From: Histomonas meleagridis
Lineage: Eukaryota; Parabasalia; Tritrichomonadida; Dientamoebidae
NCBI GenBank assembly: GCA_020186115.1
Contig: WSYJ01000186.1
Span: 2,153,501-2,217,500, forward strand
Length of the DNA stretch: 64,000 bases
Direction of reading: 5' to 3'
A program made the position numbers and the translations under genes. How positions within the stretch are numbered: the stretch's first letter is position 1; each line of letters starts with the position of its first letter. The notes below the pieces were generated by a model that saw only the letters and a list, made by a program, of their open reading frames with translations, was not told where the DNA came from and did not search any database. This document shows positions 28,672 to 38,693 of this stretch, one piece after another.

Positions 28672-29844
28672 TCAAGGGAACTCTTTGCAATAGTTAATCT
28701 TCGGTTTCACATTTGTGATGAAGTCATCCAATTTCACCATAATTTGATCGTTCATGAACTTTATCGGCAGCGGTTTTCCATTCAAAACAAATCTAACGTA
28801 TTTCTCGTTATTCTTTTGGTAGACTTCCATAGCCAAATGCGATGCGAGCGGAGGCAATGTGTCCAATCTGTTGCCTAAAAGGGACATGAACACGGATACT
28901 GTTGAATCGTGTGTAGAATGAAGTGCAAACTTTACAGTGCTTTCTCCACTCAATGACATGTTCAATACTCTCAAAAGTTCTCTCATTCCAGCAGAAAATC
29001 CGATTCCCATTGTCTCGTCGTCCTGTAGATATAGGTCATAAAGGTTTCGTGCAAGCATTTCACTACAAATATCAATGTGCGTCTGATTGATGTCTGGACT
29101 CATCGTTTTCTCGTTGCAATACATGGTGAAAACCCAGTCGCAGGCTTTGTTTCCACTGGATTGCGTCCACTCTGTGAGGTTCAGATACTCGCGAACTGGC
29201 TTAAGTATCTCACCTGATCTTGCTAAAAATTCTTTGAATTTGTCGCTGTCAACATACTTTTGATAGAGGTTTTTGATGTCGCCGCAGGTTTTGTGGCTCG
29301 GACGGAAAAGATCATTGCTTGATGGACCTGATGTAATATCAATAAGTTCATTAACTGATTGTGATTCATAAAGACCACCAATAAAGGAAAGAGCACTCTT
29401 AAATGTTCTGTCATAAGCAGTAGAACGAATGTAAATTTGATCTGGATTATAGGTTTCATCAAGAAAATGAAGATCATCAACAAGATATTTCCGATATGCT
29501 TTTCCAAGTTTGAGGTGCATTTGCATGCCTTCAATTGTGAGCTCGCCTAAGCGACAATTGGGCGGATAGTCAGCAAAACGATTATCAAGAATTGTACGAA
29601 CTTTGCGATGATGAACAAGTGGAACAGCTTCAACTCTGCCTGAAACAGCATCGGGCGAATCGCATCGCCATATTCCACGATCTTTTTGTTTCAAATATCC
29701 ATCAAGAGGTGAACGTGCTCCGTGTCTGGTAACAACTTGGATATGAATAAGCTCGTACCCATCACCTGGCGGCTCAGGAGGTGTGGGATTAGCAACGCAT
29801 ACTTGCCGAAATGAAGACGCAAAAGAAAACAGAAGCAAGAGCAT
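28672..29844 (-). CDS. Secreted histidine acid phosphatase
   Basis: The 390-residue product starts with a signal peptide (MLLLLFSFASSFRQVCVA). The catalytic RHGARSP heptapeptide follows at about residue 38-44 and supplies the phosphohistidine nucleophile. The proton-donor HD pair appears late as ALHSTHDSTV. Four or more Cys and an N-glycosylation sequon (NLTE) fit an exported or lysosomal enzyme. Length matches the prostatic/lysosomal acid phosphatase group. Expected role: hydrolysis of phosphomonoesters in lysosomes or outside the cell. TAACGGTTA lies 2 bp upstream of the ATG and ATAACCGTTTC about 40 bp further up. Confidence 0.92.
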   Translation of the reverse strand: MLLLLFSFASSFRQVCVANPTPPEPPGDGYELIHIQVVTRHGARSPLDGYLKQKDRGIWRCDSPDAVSGRVEAVPLVHHRKVRTILDNRFADYPPNCRLGELTIEGMQMHLKLGKAYRKYLVDDLHFLDETYNPDQIYIRSTAYDRTFKSALSFIGGLYESQSVNELIDITSGPSSNDLFRPSHKTCGDIKNLYQKYVDSDKFKEFLARSGEILKPVREYLNLTEWTQSSGNKACDWVFTMYCNEKTMSPDINQTHIDICSEMLARNLYDLYLQDDETMGIGFSAGMRELLRVLNMSLSGESTVKFALHSTHDSTVSVFMSLLGNRLDTLPPLASHLAMEVYQKNNEKYVRFVLNGKPLPIKFMNDQIMVKLDDFITNVKPKINYCKEFP

Positions 29845-30310
29845 TTAACGGTTATTCGTCAAAACATTTTTATATGAATTTTTATAACCGTTTCCTGAAA
29901 TTCAGCTGAAAATGATCGTTATGACTTTTAGATAAACATGTTAAGTTCATAATCCTATTAAAAGAAATCAAGTTTTTCAATCTTTTAAAGATTTTAATTT
30001 TTCTTATTTTTATATCAAAAATTAATCATTATTTGATGTATAAATCTCTTTTAAAACCCAAACCAAAAGATATTTATATATATATGATGAATCTGAAACA
30101 AGTGTTATCTCTTTGAGATCAAAAATTTGTTGTGAAGACCAAACTAAACTTCAATGTTTCCGACAAGGCAAATGTCAAAACTCGTGTACATCAAATGTAA
30201 TGTATAATTTATAAGATAACACAAAATGCATTTATGCTATTTCTCAAAAAAGAATAGGTATTTAATGTGTTACTTCAATGACCATTTAATAAATTAACAA
30301 CGTTTATATT
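29845..30310. other. Upstream region of the acid phosphatase gene
   Basis: It contains TAACGGTTA (29846-29854) and ATAACCGTTTC (29884-29894), the likely promoter boxes of the minus-strand gene. The remainder is AT-rich with no supported gene. Confidence 0.5.
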
Positions 30311-32068
30311 TTATTTATAAGAGTGTGGGTTGATAATATGCATGGTTAATATTTGGTCAATATCTGAAGTTGAAACAATTCTTGTCAATTCTTCTGTCAA
30401 TGACCTCGGGCCAATAAGGGGAATTTGTATTAATGTCTCTACTGATTCTTGGAGATGCTTATTCAAAACAGGTGTTTCCAATTTAACGGTCTCCTCGTCA
30501 TAACCTCCATAACCGTCATCATTAACGGTTTCCTTTATAATGTTTTCGTATTCAATTGACCAATCTGTTGATGCGTCAGCCAATTGAATGGGAGGCTTTA
30601 TATAGCAGTCAGAGTGGAACTTCCTGATGAAGTACTTGTAATACTTGGAAAATTTTGTCAAGATGAGAACATCGAAATTGATAATTTCATGTTCAACATT
30701 GATCATTGACAATAATTCTTGATTCACAAGATTTTCAATGTAGTCCGCAATGTCCTCTGTATCAGGTATTGTTCTAAGGTACTCAACAGACTCAATCAAA
30801 AATTCAGAATGTGGAAATGATCGAACACATTCTTGGGTCATCAAAAGAAAAGCCTCATTATTAAGATGATAATAGTATCCTTCTTGCTTAGCAAGAGTTT
30901 TGAGAACTGTTTCGAGTACAACATTTTTGGATTCGATGGGCATTGATTTTAAGAAATCAAGAATTTCATCAGATTGGACACCATAAATTTGTGAAAGAGG
31001 AAACACCATTCCAGTGTGAATATGTTCTGTTGATATTTCGACTGCAAGTTTGTAAAAAATGTCAATATCAATTTCTTGGTCATGAAGGATTTGACAACCT
31101 CTAAAAATTTGAATAAGCGACATATCGTTGTCTACGTTAAGCGCTGGTTGATATGATTCTTCTGATTTCATAAATTGGAACTCAGAAACATAATTTCTGT
31201 TAAGAGCAAATTCTTCTGAAATTGTGGCGCCAGTAAACGGTTTTGGTGACATTTGAGGTGAAGAGTTACGATATGAAAAGTGAACTTTATCAAAAGTGTC
31301 ATATGATGGTTTGGGTGCCCCAGTTTTGATTGATTGAGTAACATAGTTTCGGCTGCTGATTGCAACAGGATCTGCAGTAAGATTAGAGTGCTCGAGAGAA
31401 GGCTCAACTAAGAGAAGATCGTCCCTGGAAATTATATCACCTAAAAACATAAATAGAGCATTTTGTCCTTTGGATCCAACATTTCTGATAATGTCTGATG
31501 GCGATTCTTCAATTCGAAGACGTGGTTGAAGATCAACGTCAACATCAGAAACCTCATCAAATGAGAAATCTTCATCTGATGAATCATCTGCCGCAACATA
31601 AGGGACAGAAAAGTGAAGAGCTTTTTCCTGGAGTAGTTTGAGAAGTTTTTTTGACAGTTGAGCATTATTTGTGAGTGTAAGAATGAAATCAAAAATCTGT
31701 GGATAATTTGTTTCGTTTTTATGGAATGCTACAATTGCTGCAACTAGTGATTGGAATGAAAGTTCGTCTTTTAACTCATCTTTTGCATTACAAAGAATAT
31801 CATAAAGTTCATCAAGTTCAACTGAACGAGATTGAATGGAAAGGTCAGTTGGTTGGTAATGATGGTGTTGGTTCTTAAGAATTCGATTGAACAAATAAAT
31901 TGAAGGTCCCGAGTCTTGAAGAATTGTTTTTATTGATCCAGGTAAAGGCTGATTTATATCAATCTTTTCCATTTTAGGAAAAAGATCTTCTAAAATATCT
32001 TCATTCCTTGCAAAATGAATTCGGAAAAAAGATTCTAAAATCGAGAAATTTAAAGGCGAGCCTTTCAT
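30311..32068 (-). CDS. Uncharacterised 585-residue protein, probably helical
   Basis: The product is mostly helical by pattern, with an N-terminal helical part (1-155), an acidic, Ser/Asp-rich linker (about 160-185: DDSSDEDFSFDEVSDVDVD), a Ser/Thr/Pro-rich segment (about 225-300), and a second helical domain (310-560). No signal peptide or membrane segment is visible. I do not recognise the family. It carries ATGGGGCACCCAT, a GGGCRCCC-type palindrome, 38 bp upstream of its ATG. GC content and codon choice match the neighbouring housekeeping genes. Confidence 0.7.
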   Translation of the reverse strand: MKGSPLNFSILESFFRIHFARNEDILEDLFPKMEKIDINQPLPGSIKTILQDSGPSIYLFNRILKNQHHHYQPTDLSIQSRSVELDELYDILCNAKDELKDELSFQSLVAAIVAFHKNETNYPQIFDFILTLTNNAQLSKKLLKLLQEKALHFSVPYVAADDSSDEDFSFDEVSDVDVDLQPRLRIEESPSDIIRNVGSKGQNALFMFLGDIISRDDLLLVEPSLEHSNLTADPVAISSRNYVTQSIKTGAPKPSYDTFDKVHFSYRNSSPQMSPKPFTGATISEEFALNRNYVSEFQFMKSEESYQPALNVDNDMSLIQIFRGCQILHDQEIDIDIFYKLAVEISTEHIHTGMVFPLSQIYGVQSDEILDFLKSMPIESKNVVLETVLKTLAKQEGYYYHLNNEAFLLMTQECVRSFPHSEFLIESVEYLRTIPDTEDIADYIENLVNQELLSMINVEHEIINFDVLILTKFSKYYKYFIRKFHSDCYIKPPIQLADASTDWSIEYENIIKETVNDDGYGGYDEETVKLETPVLNKHLQESVETLIQIPLIGPRSLTEELTRIVSTSDIDQILTMHIINPHSYK

Positions 32069-32105
32069 CCAACTTTATCACTTTTTATATCACATAAACC
32101 GCCAA

Positions 32106-32118
32106 ATGGGGCACCCAT
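32106..32118. promoter_or_regulatory. ATGGGGCACCCAT palindrome upstream of the gene ending at 32068
   Basis: It is a near-perfect inverted repeat 38 bp upstream of a minus-strand ATG, matching the element upstream of TMCO1. Confidence 0.4.
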
Positions 32119-32198
32119 ATTGTCAAGCTCAAATTTCACCTTGATGTTTTATATACAACTGAAAAACAAGAAATGATACTAAGAATGTTTATGGCTAG

Positions 32199-32420
32199 GA
32201 TGCAAAACGCCCTCCACTTTGCGGTTTTTGAACGATAGGAAATTTGAAAGGAAAAAAATGGCAATAAAAATATTCTACTTTTGATAAGGAAATCAAAGTC
32301 ATATCAAAAAGTGAACAATGGCAAAATATCTTATCGGGGGGTCTGATACACTTCGAAATCATTTTTCTAATAAAAATATATTCAAATATTTTAAATTATG
32401 ATTAGTTTTTTAGGAAATTA
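32199..32420 (+). repeat. Left terminal inverted repeat of the Merlin element
   Basis: It pairs with 34217-34402. Shared blocks include the first 56 bp (two mismatches), GGGGGTCTGATACACTTCG, AAATCATTTTTCT and TTTTAAATTATGATTAG. The left copy carries an extra stretch of about 20-35 bp near 32262-32300. Confidence 0.85.
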
Positions 32421-32436
32421 ATGTAATTTAATTTAT

Positions 32437-32456
32437 ATATATATATATATATATAT
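32437..32456. repeat. (TA)n microsatellite
   Basis: About ten consecutive TA units lie just inside the left end of the Merlin element. Confidence 0.8.
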
Positions 32457-32669
32457 TTTGACAGACAAAATATTTGACATAACGATAATATATGAGTTTA
32501 TTAAATAAGATACACAAGATTTATTATAACGGTTATCGATAAAAATTATTCATATTTTTTGTTTGTAAAGTAGTTAAAAAGTCGATCATTATTTTATTGA
32601 TGCAATCGCAATTCGAAACCATTAAGAAAGTGTTAAAATTAAATGACAAAAGCTTCATCAAATAAGTAT

Positions 32670-33160
32670 CTGAGCAGGGAATCATTCCTGATATCCAGCA
32701 AATTCAAATATGTCCGAAATGTCAATCGTTAATGAAAGTTTATTTTTCACCAAGTTACCCTGATGGTGCTGCATATAGATGCTGCTCAAGTAAATGCAGA
32801 AATTCAAAATCAATCAGATTAGATTCATGGGTATCACAATCAAAACTTTCATTAAGAAGATTTGTTCACATTTTAGCATGTTGGGTAGAAGGTTTTGATA
32901 TAAGAACTACATTTAAAATTACATATGTATGTGAACGATCAGTAATAACATGGCTTCAAACTTTTCGATCTATTGCAGAAAAAGAATATCGAAAAGATAT
33001 AGCTCAAAATTTACTTGGTGATAAAATGATCGAAATTGATGAAAGTCATTTAAATTATTTGTCCAACAGTCGAACCTAATTCAAAAATTTGGTCTGATGA
33101 ATACAAGTCATATAAAGTATTCTTCAATAAGTTTCCCGAACGATACACTTTTTTAGGCCA
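32670..33160 (+). pseudogene. Merlin (IS1016-like) transposase, N-terminal and central part, broken
   Basis: The frame begins before the ATG at 32732 with a zinc-ribbon half (ICPKCQSLMKVY) followed by YRCCSSKC. A helix-turn-helix-like region follows, then the first catalytic block MIEIDESHL near 33027-33053. An internal deletion and frameshift then join it to VEPNSKIWSDEYKSYKVFF, which carries the second catalytic Asp. The usual stretch between the two Asp residues is missing, so the enzyme must be inactive. The sequence then runs into the nested mariner element. Confidence 0.75.
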
Positions 33161-33163
33161 ATA

Positions 33164-33925
33164 ACCTTCGCACTTCTATTAAAAAGTTCTATAAATTTAT
33201 TTGTTTTTTTTCGTAGTTGATATGATCCCCATTATTGCGAATAACTTGTTGCAGTCTGTCTTGCATAGAGTTTGCAAGATTTCGAAGCATTTCAGGGGAG
33301 ATGCTTTCCCAGACTTCGAATATCGCAGCACAGAGCTCATCAATAATTTTCGGCTTAAGTTCATAAACTTTTCTTTTCATAATCGCCCATAGATTCTCAA
33401 TTGAATTGAGATCTGGGCTCATTGAAGGCCAGTCTTCTAGAATGTTAACCTACATCCTTAGGTAATCTATAGTTTCTCTGCAAGTATGAGCGGTTGCTCC
33501 ATCTTGCATTAAAATCCAACCTTTGATTCCATAGACTTCATTCATCTGCGGTATCTCAAACCGCTACCATCTATCAGTTCGTCTACATAAGAAACATGAT
33601 CAATGGTACCTCTTTCGATTATGATGAAGTTTGTTTTGACTTGGGAAGATATCCCACCAAACACCAAAACCTCATCTGGGAATTTTTTTTCAGTAACTAT
33701 AACTTCAGGACATTTCTCGCCTCTTTTTCGATGAAGAGGTCGATGATCCTCGTTGAGCCAAAAGTAGCTTTCATCTGTGAACAGCACTTTTGTCCAGTCT
33801 TGTGGTCATGACCAGTCATCCGTTGGATGTCCATATCTGAATACCCTAGGTATATCCATTTTGCTATTTCCTGCCTTCTTTTTATTGTTGTTTTTGTCGC
33901 CAGCATGTTCCTTGTCTGCGGAAGT
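33164..33925 (-). mobile_element. Nested Tc1/mariner element, internally deleted
   Basis: It is bounded by TA on both sides (33162-33163 and 33926-33927), as expected for the TA target duplication of this superfamily. Its ends are imperfect inverted repeats (ACCTTCGCAC against ACTTCCGCAG). At 762 bp it is much shorter than an autonomous element of about 1.3 kb. It sits inside the Merlin transposase gene, so it inserted later. Confidence 0.75.
33189..33906 (-). pseudogene. Tc1/mariner DD34E transposase remnant
   Basis: The complement encodes an N-terminal helix-turn-helix piece (RRQEIAKWIYLGYSDMDIQRM). After a deletion and frameshift it gives KVLFTDESYFWLNE (first catalytic Asp), QDGATAHTCRETIDYLRM (second Asp), an in-frame TAG, then VNILEDWPSMSPDLNSIENLW (catalytic Glu). 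Counting the stop as one position, 34 residues separate the second Asp from the Glu, the DD34E spacing. The deletion plus nonsense codon mean it is dead. Confidence 0.8.
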
Positions 33926-33927
33926 TA

Positions 33928-34140
33928 TTTGCTAGCTTTACGTGGGAAACTTATTGAAGAATACTTTAATAATCTTAGTGATTTAGGTTATGTACACAAA
34001 ACAGTAAATCACTCAGAAAATTTTGTAGATCCAATTACTAAGTCAATTAGTCGAAAAATAGAAGGTACATGAAATCTAATAGAAGGATTTATTATAAAAG
34101 ATGGATTTAGAGAAAATAATTTTTAAAAATTATCTAGAAT
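33928..34140 (+). pseudogene. Merlin transposase C-terminal part
   Basis: After the mariner element the Merlin frame resumes with KLIEEYFNNLSDLGYVHKTV, NHSENFVDP, SISRKIEG and NLIEGFIIKDGFREN. The NHSxNFVDP block and the following I-E-G segment are typical of the IS1016/ISXO2-like catalytic domain C-terminus. The frame is interrupted by stop codons. Confidence 0.65.
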
Positions 34141-34216
34141 CATATATTCATGAATGGTGCTAATGAAGAAATATAGGAAATACATCTGAAAAATGCTGGG
34201 AAGCAATAATTGGTGA

Positions 34217-34402
34217 AATTTCTTAATAAACTAATCATAATTTAAAATATATTTATCAGAAAAATGATTTCGAAGTGTATCAGACCCCCCCAATAAAATA
34301 TTTTGCCATCATTCATTTTTTGAAATGACTTAATATTGCCATTTTTTTTCCTTTCAAATTTCCTATCGTTCAAAAACCGCAAAATGGAGGGCGGTTTGCA
34401 TC
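34217..34402 (-). repeat. Right terminal inverted repeat of the Merlin element
   Basis: It is complementary to 32199-32420, with the outermost bases reading GCGGTTTGCATC on the plus strand. Confidence 0.85.
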
Positions 34403-34829
34403 AGGGCCGTATTCTCTAATGCACTTCTATGTATTGTTCATTCTATGCCATAAAATATGCTCAGCATATAGTGACGGTCATTATTCATGGGTGTGCGCTA
34501 AATATTTCTAAATAAACAAAAAAAATTATTTTATTTATATTTTAACATATTCATTACTTTCATTAAAATCTGCTGCTTATAGTTTATTGTTTTGCTTTTC
34601 AGCATTTTGATATATCAACGTATAAAATATATAATAATATTATATTAAAAAGAGTATTAAACCACAATGCATGTATATATGATTTCTGTTCCAATATAAA
34701 TATGTTCATCTTCAGATATTGATAGGAAAGATTGACTGTAATTGTGAACAAACTCCTATTCAAAAAGTGGTATCGCCCCCCCGAATCAAAAAGTTATAAA
34801 TATAAACATTACAAAAAGTTACCGAAATA
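34403..34829. other. AT-rich region between the transposon and the Hsp70-like pseudogene
   Basis: No supported gene. A run of C (ATCGCCCCCCCGAA, near 34770) stands out in otherwise AT-rich DNA; the Merlin ends also carry G/C-runs, at the inner GGGGGGTCTGATACA box. Confidence 0.35.
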
Positions 34830-36307
34830 ACTTATTATAAATCTTTTATTAATAAATGTAAACCTTTAAATAAAAGTAATACTACATGTAATATATTATA
34901 TGTTCTAAATCTTGAAGATTTAATTAATAAAATTCCAAAACATGATTTTATTACTTTAATGTATCAAAGATTTAAATATAAAACTTAACGAATAAGATTA
35001 AGTGAATATTTCATTTTAGGTAAAGAAGAAAATATTAATTGGGAAAAAATTTATGTGAAAGATATAATATAAAATATAATGCAAACGAATTTGATTTTGA
35101 TAAATTTGAATTAATGATATTACCAAAGAATTTCTTGTTTTTAGCTAAAGAACCATATGGTTATTATGATGAGATTTTATCTGTGGGAAAACATTATAAA
35201 CATTCAAATGAGGATTTACACCTATTTAAATGTGGAACACTCGAAAATTAGTTTGATATATAAAAGAAGAAATAATGCAAAAGTTTATATTTGTAATGTG
35301 CCAACGGTGTACTTGGATTTACTTGGAAATGAAAATATACATTTCGAAAATGGTTTAGAAATATTTTTGTCGGAAGAAAAGCCAACACAATTTGTTGAAA
35401 CAGGTCAAAAATTTACTTCGTTAGCTAAAAATGATACTTCTTTTGTTAACTTTTATGCAAGACATCATTCCTCTGACAACCAAACTCAATACGAAATCAA
35501 TTTTCCTCCCAAAAGCAAAGAAGGTTATCCACATGTTAAAATCCAACAACATTTTTCTCCCGAAGAAATCATCATTATTCTTAAGTTACTAAAGAAAACT
35601 ACAGAAAAACATCTTGGCCATGAAGTTGGAATTCCAACCTATTTCAATGATTTTCAACGTAAATCAATAATCAATTCCGGTACCTTATCGATAAGGTTTA
35701 AACATCATTAGACTTCTTTACAAACCAGTTTCCAGTGCGATTGCTTATGACCTTAATAAATATAAATACGATAGGAGCAAAATATTGATTTTTGACTTTG
35801 GTACTACATTAAGCGTATTGCTCCTCGAAAACGATTTTCGGTACCTTGATCTTCTCTCTTTTAGCGATATACAAATTGGCGGTGATGATATCAATAATTG
35901 TATTTTCGAATACATTTCGAAGAAATACCAAAAAAAGACCGGAAAGAACTTAACAATGACAGCAAAATTAAGTAGTGACATTTTCAAATGAAACAATAAT
36001 GAAAATTGATGAAGAAAATATTGTCGAAACAATTACACGCGAACAATTTGAAGAACTCACCAAAGACATCTTCCAAAAGTTACTTGATCCAATTAAAGAT
36101 ATTTTGAATGATGCAAAAATAGAAAAGAACGAAATCGACAAAGTTGTTTTGGCAGGCGGCTCATCGCTTATTCCGCAATCACAAGAAATTGTGCAGGAAT
36201 ATTTTAATGGAAAAGAAATATTAAAAAACATTAATCCGAAAGAAGTTACATCAATTGGTGCTGCGAGTTTTGGGGACATTTTAGTTAAGATAGAAAACGA
36301 ACTCTAA
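34830..36307 (+). pseudogene. Hsp70-like protein gene, decayed
   Basis: Hsp70 signatures are spread over several frames: AYDLNKYKYDRSKILIFDFG (a version of the AYGL...DLGGGT block), IQIGGDDINNCIFEYISKKY ([10 protein letters not shown] block), REQFEELTKDIFQ (RARFEEL block) and VVLAGGSSLIPQSQEIVQEY (VLVGGSTRIPKVQ block). A frameshift lies near 35690, another with a deletion near 35990, and stops occur upstream. The 500 bp before the ATPase part encode an extra region (NKCKPLNKSNTTCN, LEDLINKIPKHDFITLMYQRF) not found in ordinary Hsp70, so the ancestor was a divergent Hsp70-like fusion, not the cytosolic chaperone at 50 kb. Confidence 0.7.
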
Positions 36308-37141
36308 TAATTTGGAATATGTTTTAATAATTTAATCCAGCACTTCATATAGCAGATAAAAATGATAATATAGAAATAGTAAAATTACTTTTAGATAAAG
36401 GAATTGATGTTAATGCAAAATATATTCATTTTAATAATTTAAAATATGTTTTAATAATTTGGAATATGTTTTAATAATTTAGAATATGTTTTAATAATTT
36501 TGGATATGTTTTAATAATTTTGGATATGTTTTAATAATTTAGAATATGTTTTAATAATTTGACACAGCACTTCATATAGCAGTTAAAAATAATAATATAG
36601 AAATAGTAAAATTACTTTTAGATAAAGGAATTGATGTTAATGCAAAATATATTCATTTTAATAATTTAAAATATGTTTTAATAATTTGGAATATGTTTTA
36701 ATAATTTGAAATATGTTTTAATAATTTTGGATATGTTTTAATAATTTGAAATATGTTTTAATAATTTGAAATATGTTTTAATAATTTGGAATATGTTTTA
36801 ATAATTTAGAATATGTTTTAATAATTTGGAATATGTTTTAATAATTTGAAATATGTTTTAATAATTTTATATATGTTTTAATAATTTTGGATATGTTTTA
36901 ATAATTTGGAATATGTTTTAATAATTTAGAATATGTTTTAATAATTTGACACAGCACTTCATATAGTTAAAAATAATAATATAGAAATAGTAAAATTACT
37001 TTTAGATAAAGGAATTGATGTTAATGCAAAAAATATTCATTTGAATAATTTTATATATGTTTTAATAATTTGAGACAACACTTCAAATTGCATATCAAAA
37101 AGGTTACACAGAAATAGTAAATTTACTTCATGAAAAAAAAT
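36308..37141 (+). repeat. Ankyrin modules separated by a 20-bp minisatellite
   Basis: Three near-identical ankyrin modules (about 36342-36428, 36562-36657, 36950-37042) encode ALHIAxKNxNIEIVKLLLDK and GIDVNAK; a diverged fourth starts at about 37075. They are separated by 7, about 14 and 2 copies of AATATGTTTTAATAATTTGG or 19-21-bp variants. The minisatellite contains stop codons in frame, so no continuous protein is possible without removing the spacers. The unit copies are far more alike than normal ankyrin repeats, which points to recent DNA-level duplication. Confidence 0.75.
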
Positions 37142-38145
37142 AAAAATAAAAAATAAAGTACAAACAAAAATTTTAATTCAGATTCCTCTTCTACATCAAA
37201 TCTTCATTTTCAATAAGAAATGGAAATAAAGCATATATTGCTAATAACATTAAAATCAACTTGAAGATCAAATGTTCGCAAGAAACACTAGAAAGAAAAG
37301 TAAAACAAAAGTTGATATAAATATACAAACAACCATATTTCCAGAGCATAGCGGTCTTCGGAATTTGAAAAAAAATAAATATCTCATTAAGTGTCTACTC
37401 TAGTAGTAAAATTTTGCACGTTAATTTTTCTGAGGTTTACTTGAAAAAATCGGAGATTTTTTGGAAAAAATTCAAAATTTCTCATTACATAATTTATTTC
37501 CAAGAACAAAAAGTAATTTCCGGAAAACTATAGATATATCCCTTTTCGAATATTATTATATATTGAGAATAACTGTTGTGTAGGTAAAATAATGGTGGAT
37601 CATTTATAATATATAATTTTTTACCTAAAATTGCAGAATGTGTTTTAAAATAAATACTGAATAGTTTTTTCTCATTTCAAAAGAATTTAAGAGGGCATTA
37701 CATATTCTAACTTTAACAAAAGTTTTATTAATTTTTATTTTACATTCAGTCATTAAAATTTGTTTGATTAATGTCCTAACTGTAATGCCAATTATTGGCA
37801 TTTGATATTTTAATACAAAAATTTCTTGGCATAAAAATTCCTTGATTTGAGGTGAGACATTTTCATTCAAACACTTTGTCCGATCAAAAATCAATCAAAA
37901 TCTATCGGGAAAGACGATATATTCAATTCCTCTCAAATATTGATCGTTCATCATTTTTTATAATCCAATAATATCTTTTAATATATATATTGATTCACTG
38001 GTATAAACTAACATATAAATTTTCTCTATTACTTGAACAATTGATAATAAACTTCTAAAAATGACATAATATATTGGATTACACTCAGTTATGGAATTAA
38101 TATCAAATTGCTGTAAATAAAAATTCAATTAACTATTATCAATAC
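37142..38145. other. AT-rich accessory DNA without a supported gene
   Basis: An 89-residue open frame on the minus strand (37894-37625) has no recognised family and could be chance or a remnant. The stretch 37330-37520 (AGAGCATAGCGGTCTTCGG, then runs of TTTTTTGGAAAAAA) looks like part of a dispersed repeat, but no second copy is in this window. Confidence 0.35.
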
Positions 38146-38693
38146 ATAGTTTAGCCGATGTTAATCATATATATAATGATTATTTAAAAGAATTAATTTC
38201 ATACTAGAAAATCGATTAAAAAAAACAAAGATCTTTCTGAAAATTTTGAACTTCATAAGAAATATGTTAAGAATTGGCACAATTTAAATAAAATTGCAAC
38301 AATAATTCGTAATGATGAAGTAGAAAAACTTCAAGAAATGTCATCACAAACAAATTTTAATTTTAATCAAATAATTGAACCATCACTTTATGAAAGATAT
38401 TCATTTATCAATCAAAGAAATGTTGTATTAATTGATTATGCAGCATTTTTCGGATCAGTTAAATGTTTTAAATATTTACTAATGAATGGAGCAAAATTAG
38501 AAAGCACTGGTAAATATGCAGTTGCTAATGGAAATATAGATATCATTCATTTATGTGAACAACATCATTCATCATACAAAGATGATTATGAAACAGCAAT
38601 TATGTTTAATAGAAATGATATCTTTAAATATATTTATGAAAATTTTTACAAAATTAAAAAATTAGGGAAAAAAATGCGTTTCATATTTGAATA
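38146..38693 (+). pseudogene. DUF3447/ankyrin-type protein remnant
   Basis: The frame reads DVNHIYNDYLKELISY, a break, then LENRLKKNKDLSENFELHKK, NLNKIATIIRNDEVEKLQEM, SSQTNFNFNQIIEPSLYERY, LIDYAAFFGSVKCFKYLLMNGAKL and IIHLCEQHHSSYKDDYETAI. That is the layout of the large trichomonad family with a DUF3447-type N-terminal domain before ankyrin repeats. A frame break near 38205 and the early stop (38693) before any ankyrin repeat mark it as broken. A close relative lies inverted at 45.8-46.6 kb. Confidence 0.65.

Larger units (their letters stand above)
32199..34402 (+). mobile_element. Merlin-type DNA transposon, defective, with a nested Tc1/mariner element
   Basis: The ends GATGCAAAACGCCC... 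(32199) and ...GGCGGTTTGCATC (34402) form long terminal inverted repeats of roughly 190-220 bp. Between them lie pieces of a Merlin/IS1016-type transposase (zinc ribbon, IEIDES, SDEYKSY, NHSENFVDP), split by a second transposon at 33164-33925. Merlin elements with short TIRs are known from other eukaryotes; the TIRs here are unusually long. I could not find a convincing target-site duplication in the flanks. The element cannot make a full transposase. Confidence 0.8.

Noticed and set aside
32199-34402. Large Maverick/Polinton element
   Set aside because: No polymerase, integrase or capsid-type genes are present; the ends and transposase fit Merlin.
36308-37141. CRISPR array
   Set aside because: The repeated 20-bp unit has no unique spacers of constant length, and the genome is eukaryotic. 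It is a minisatellite between ankyrin modules.
37625-37894. 89-codon minus-strand ORF as a gene
   Set aside because: No recognised motif, a weak start context, and placement in AT-rich accessory DNA; could be chance.
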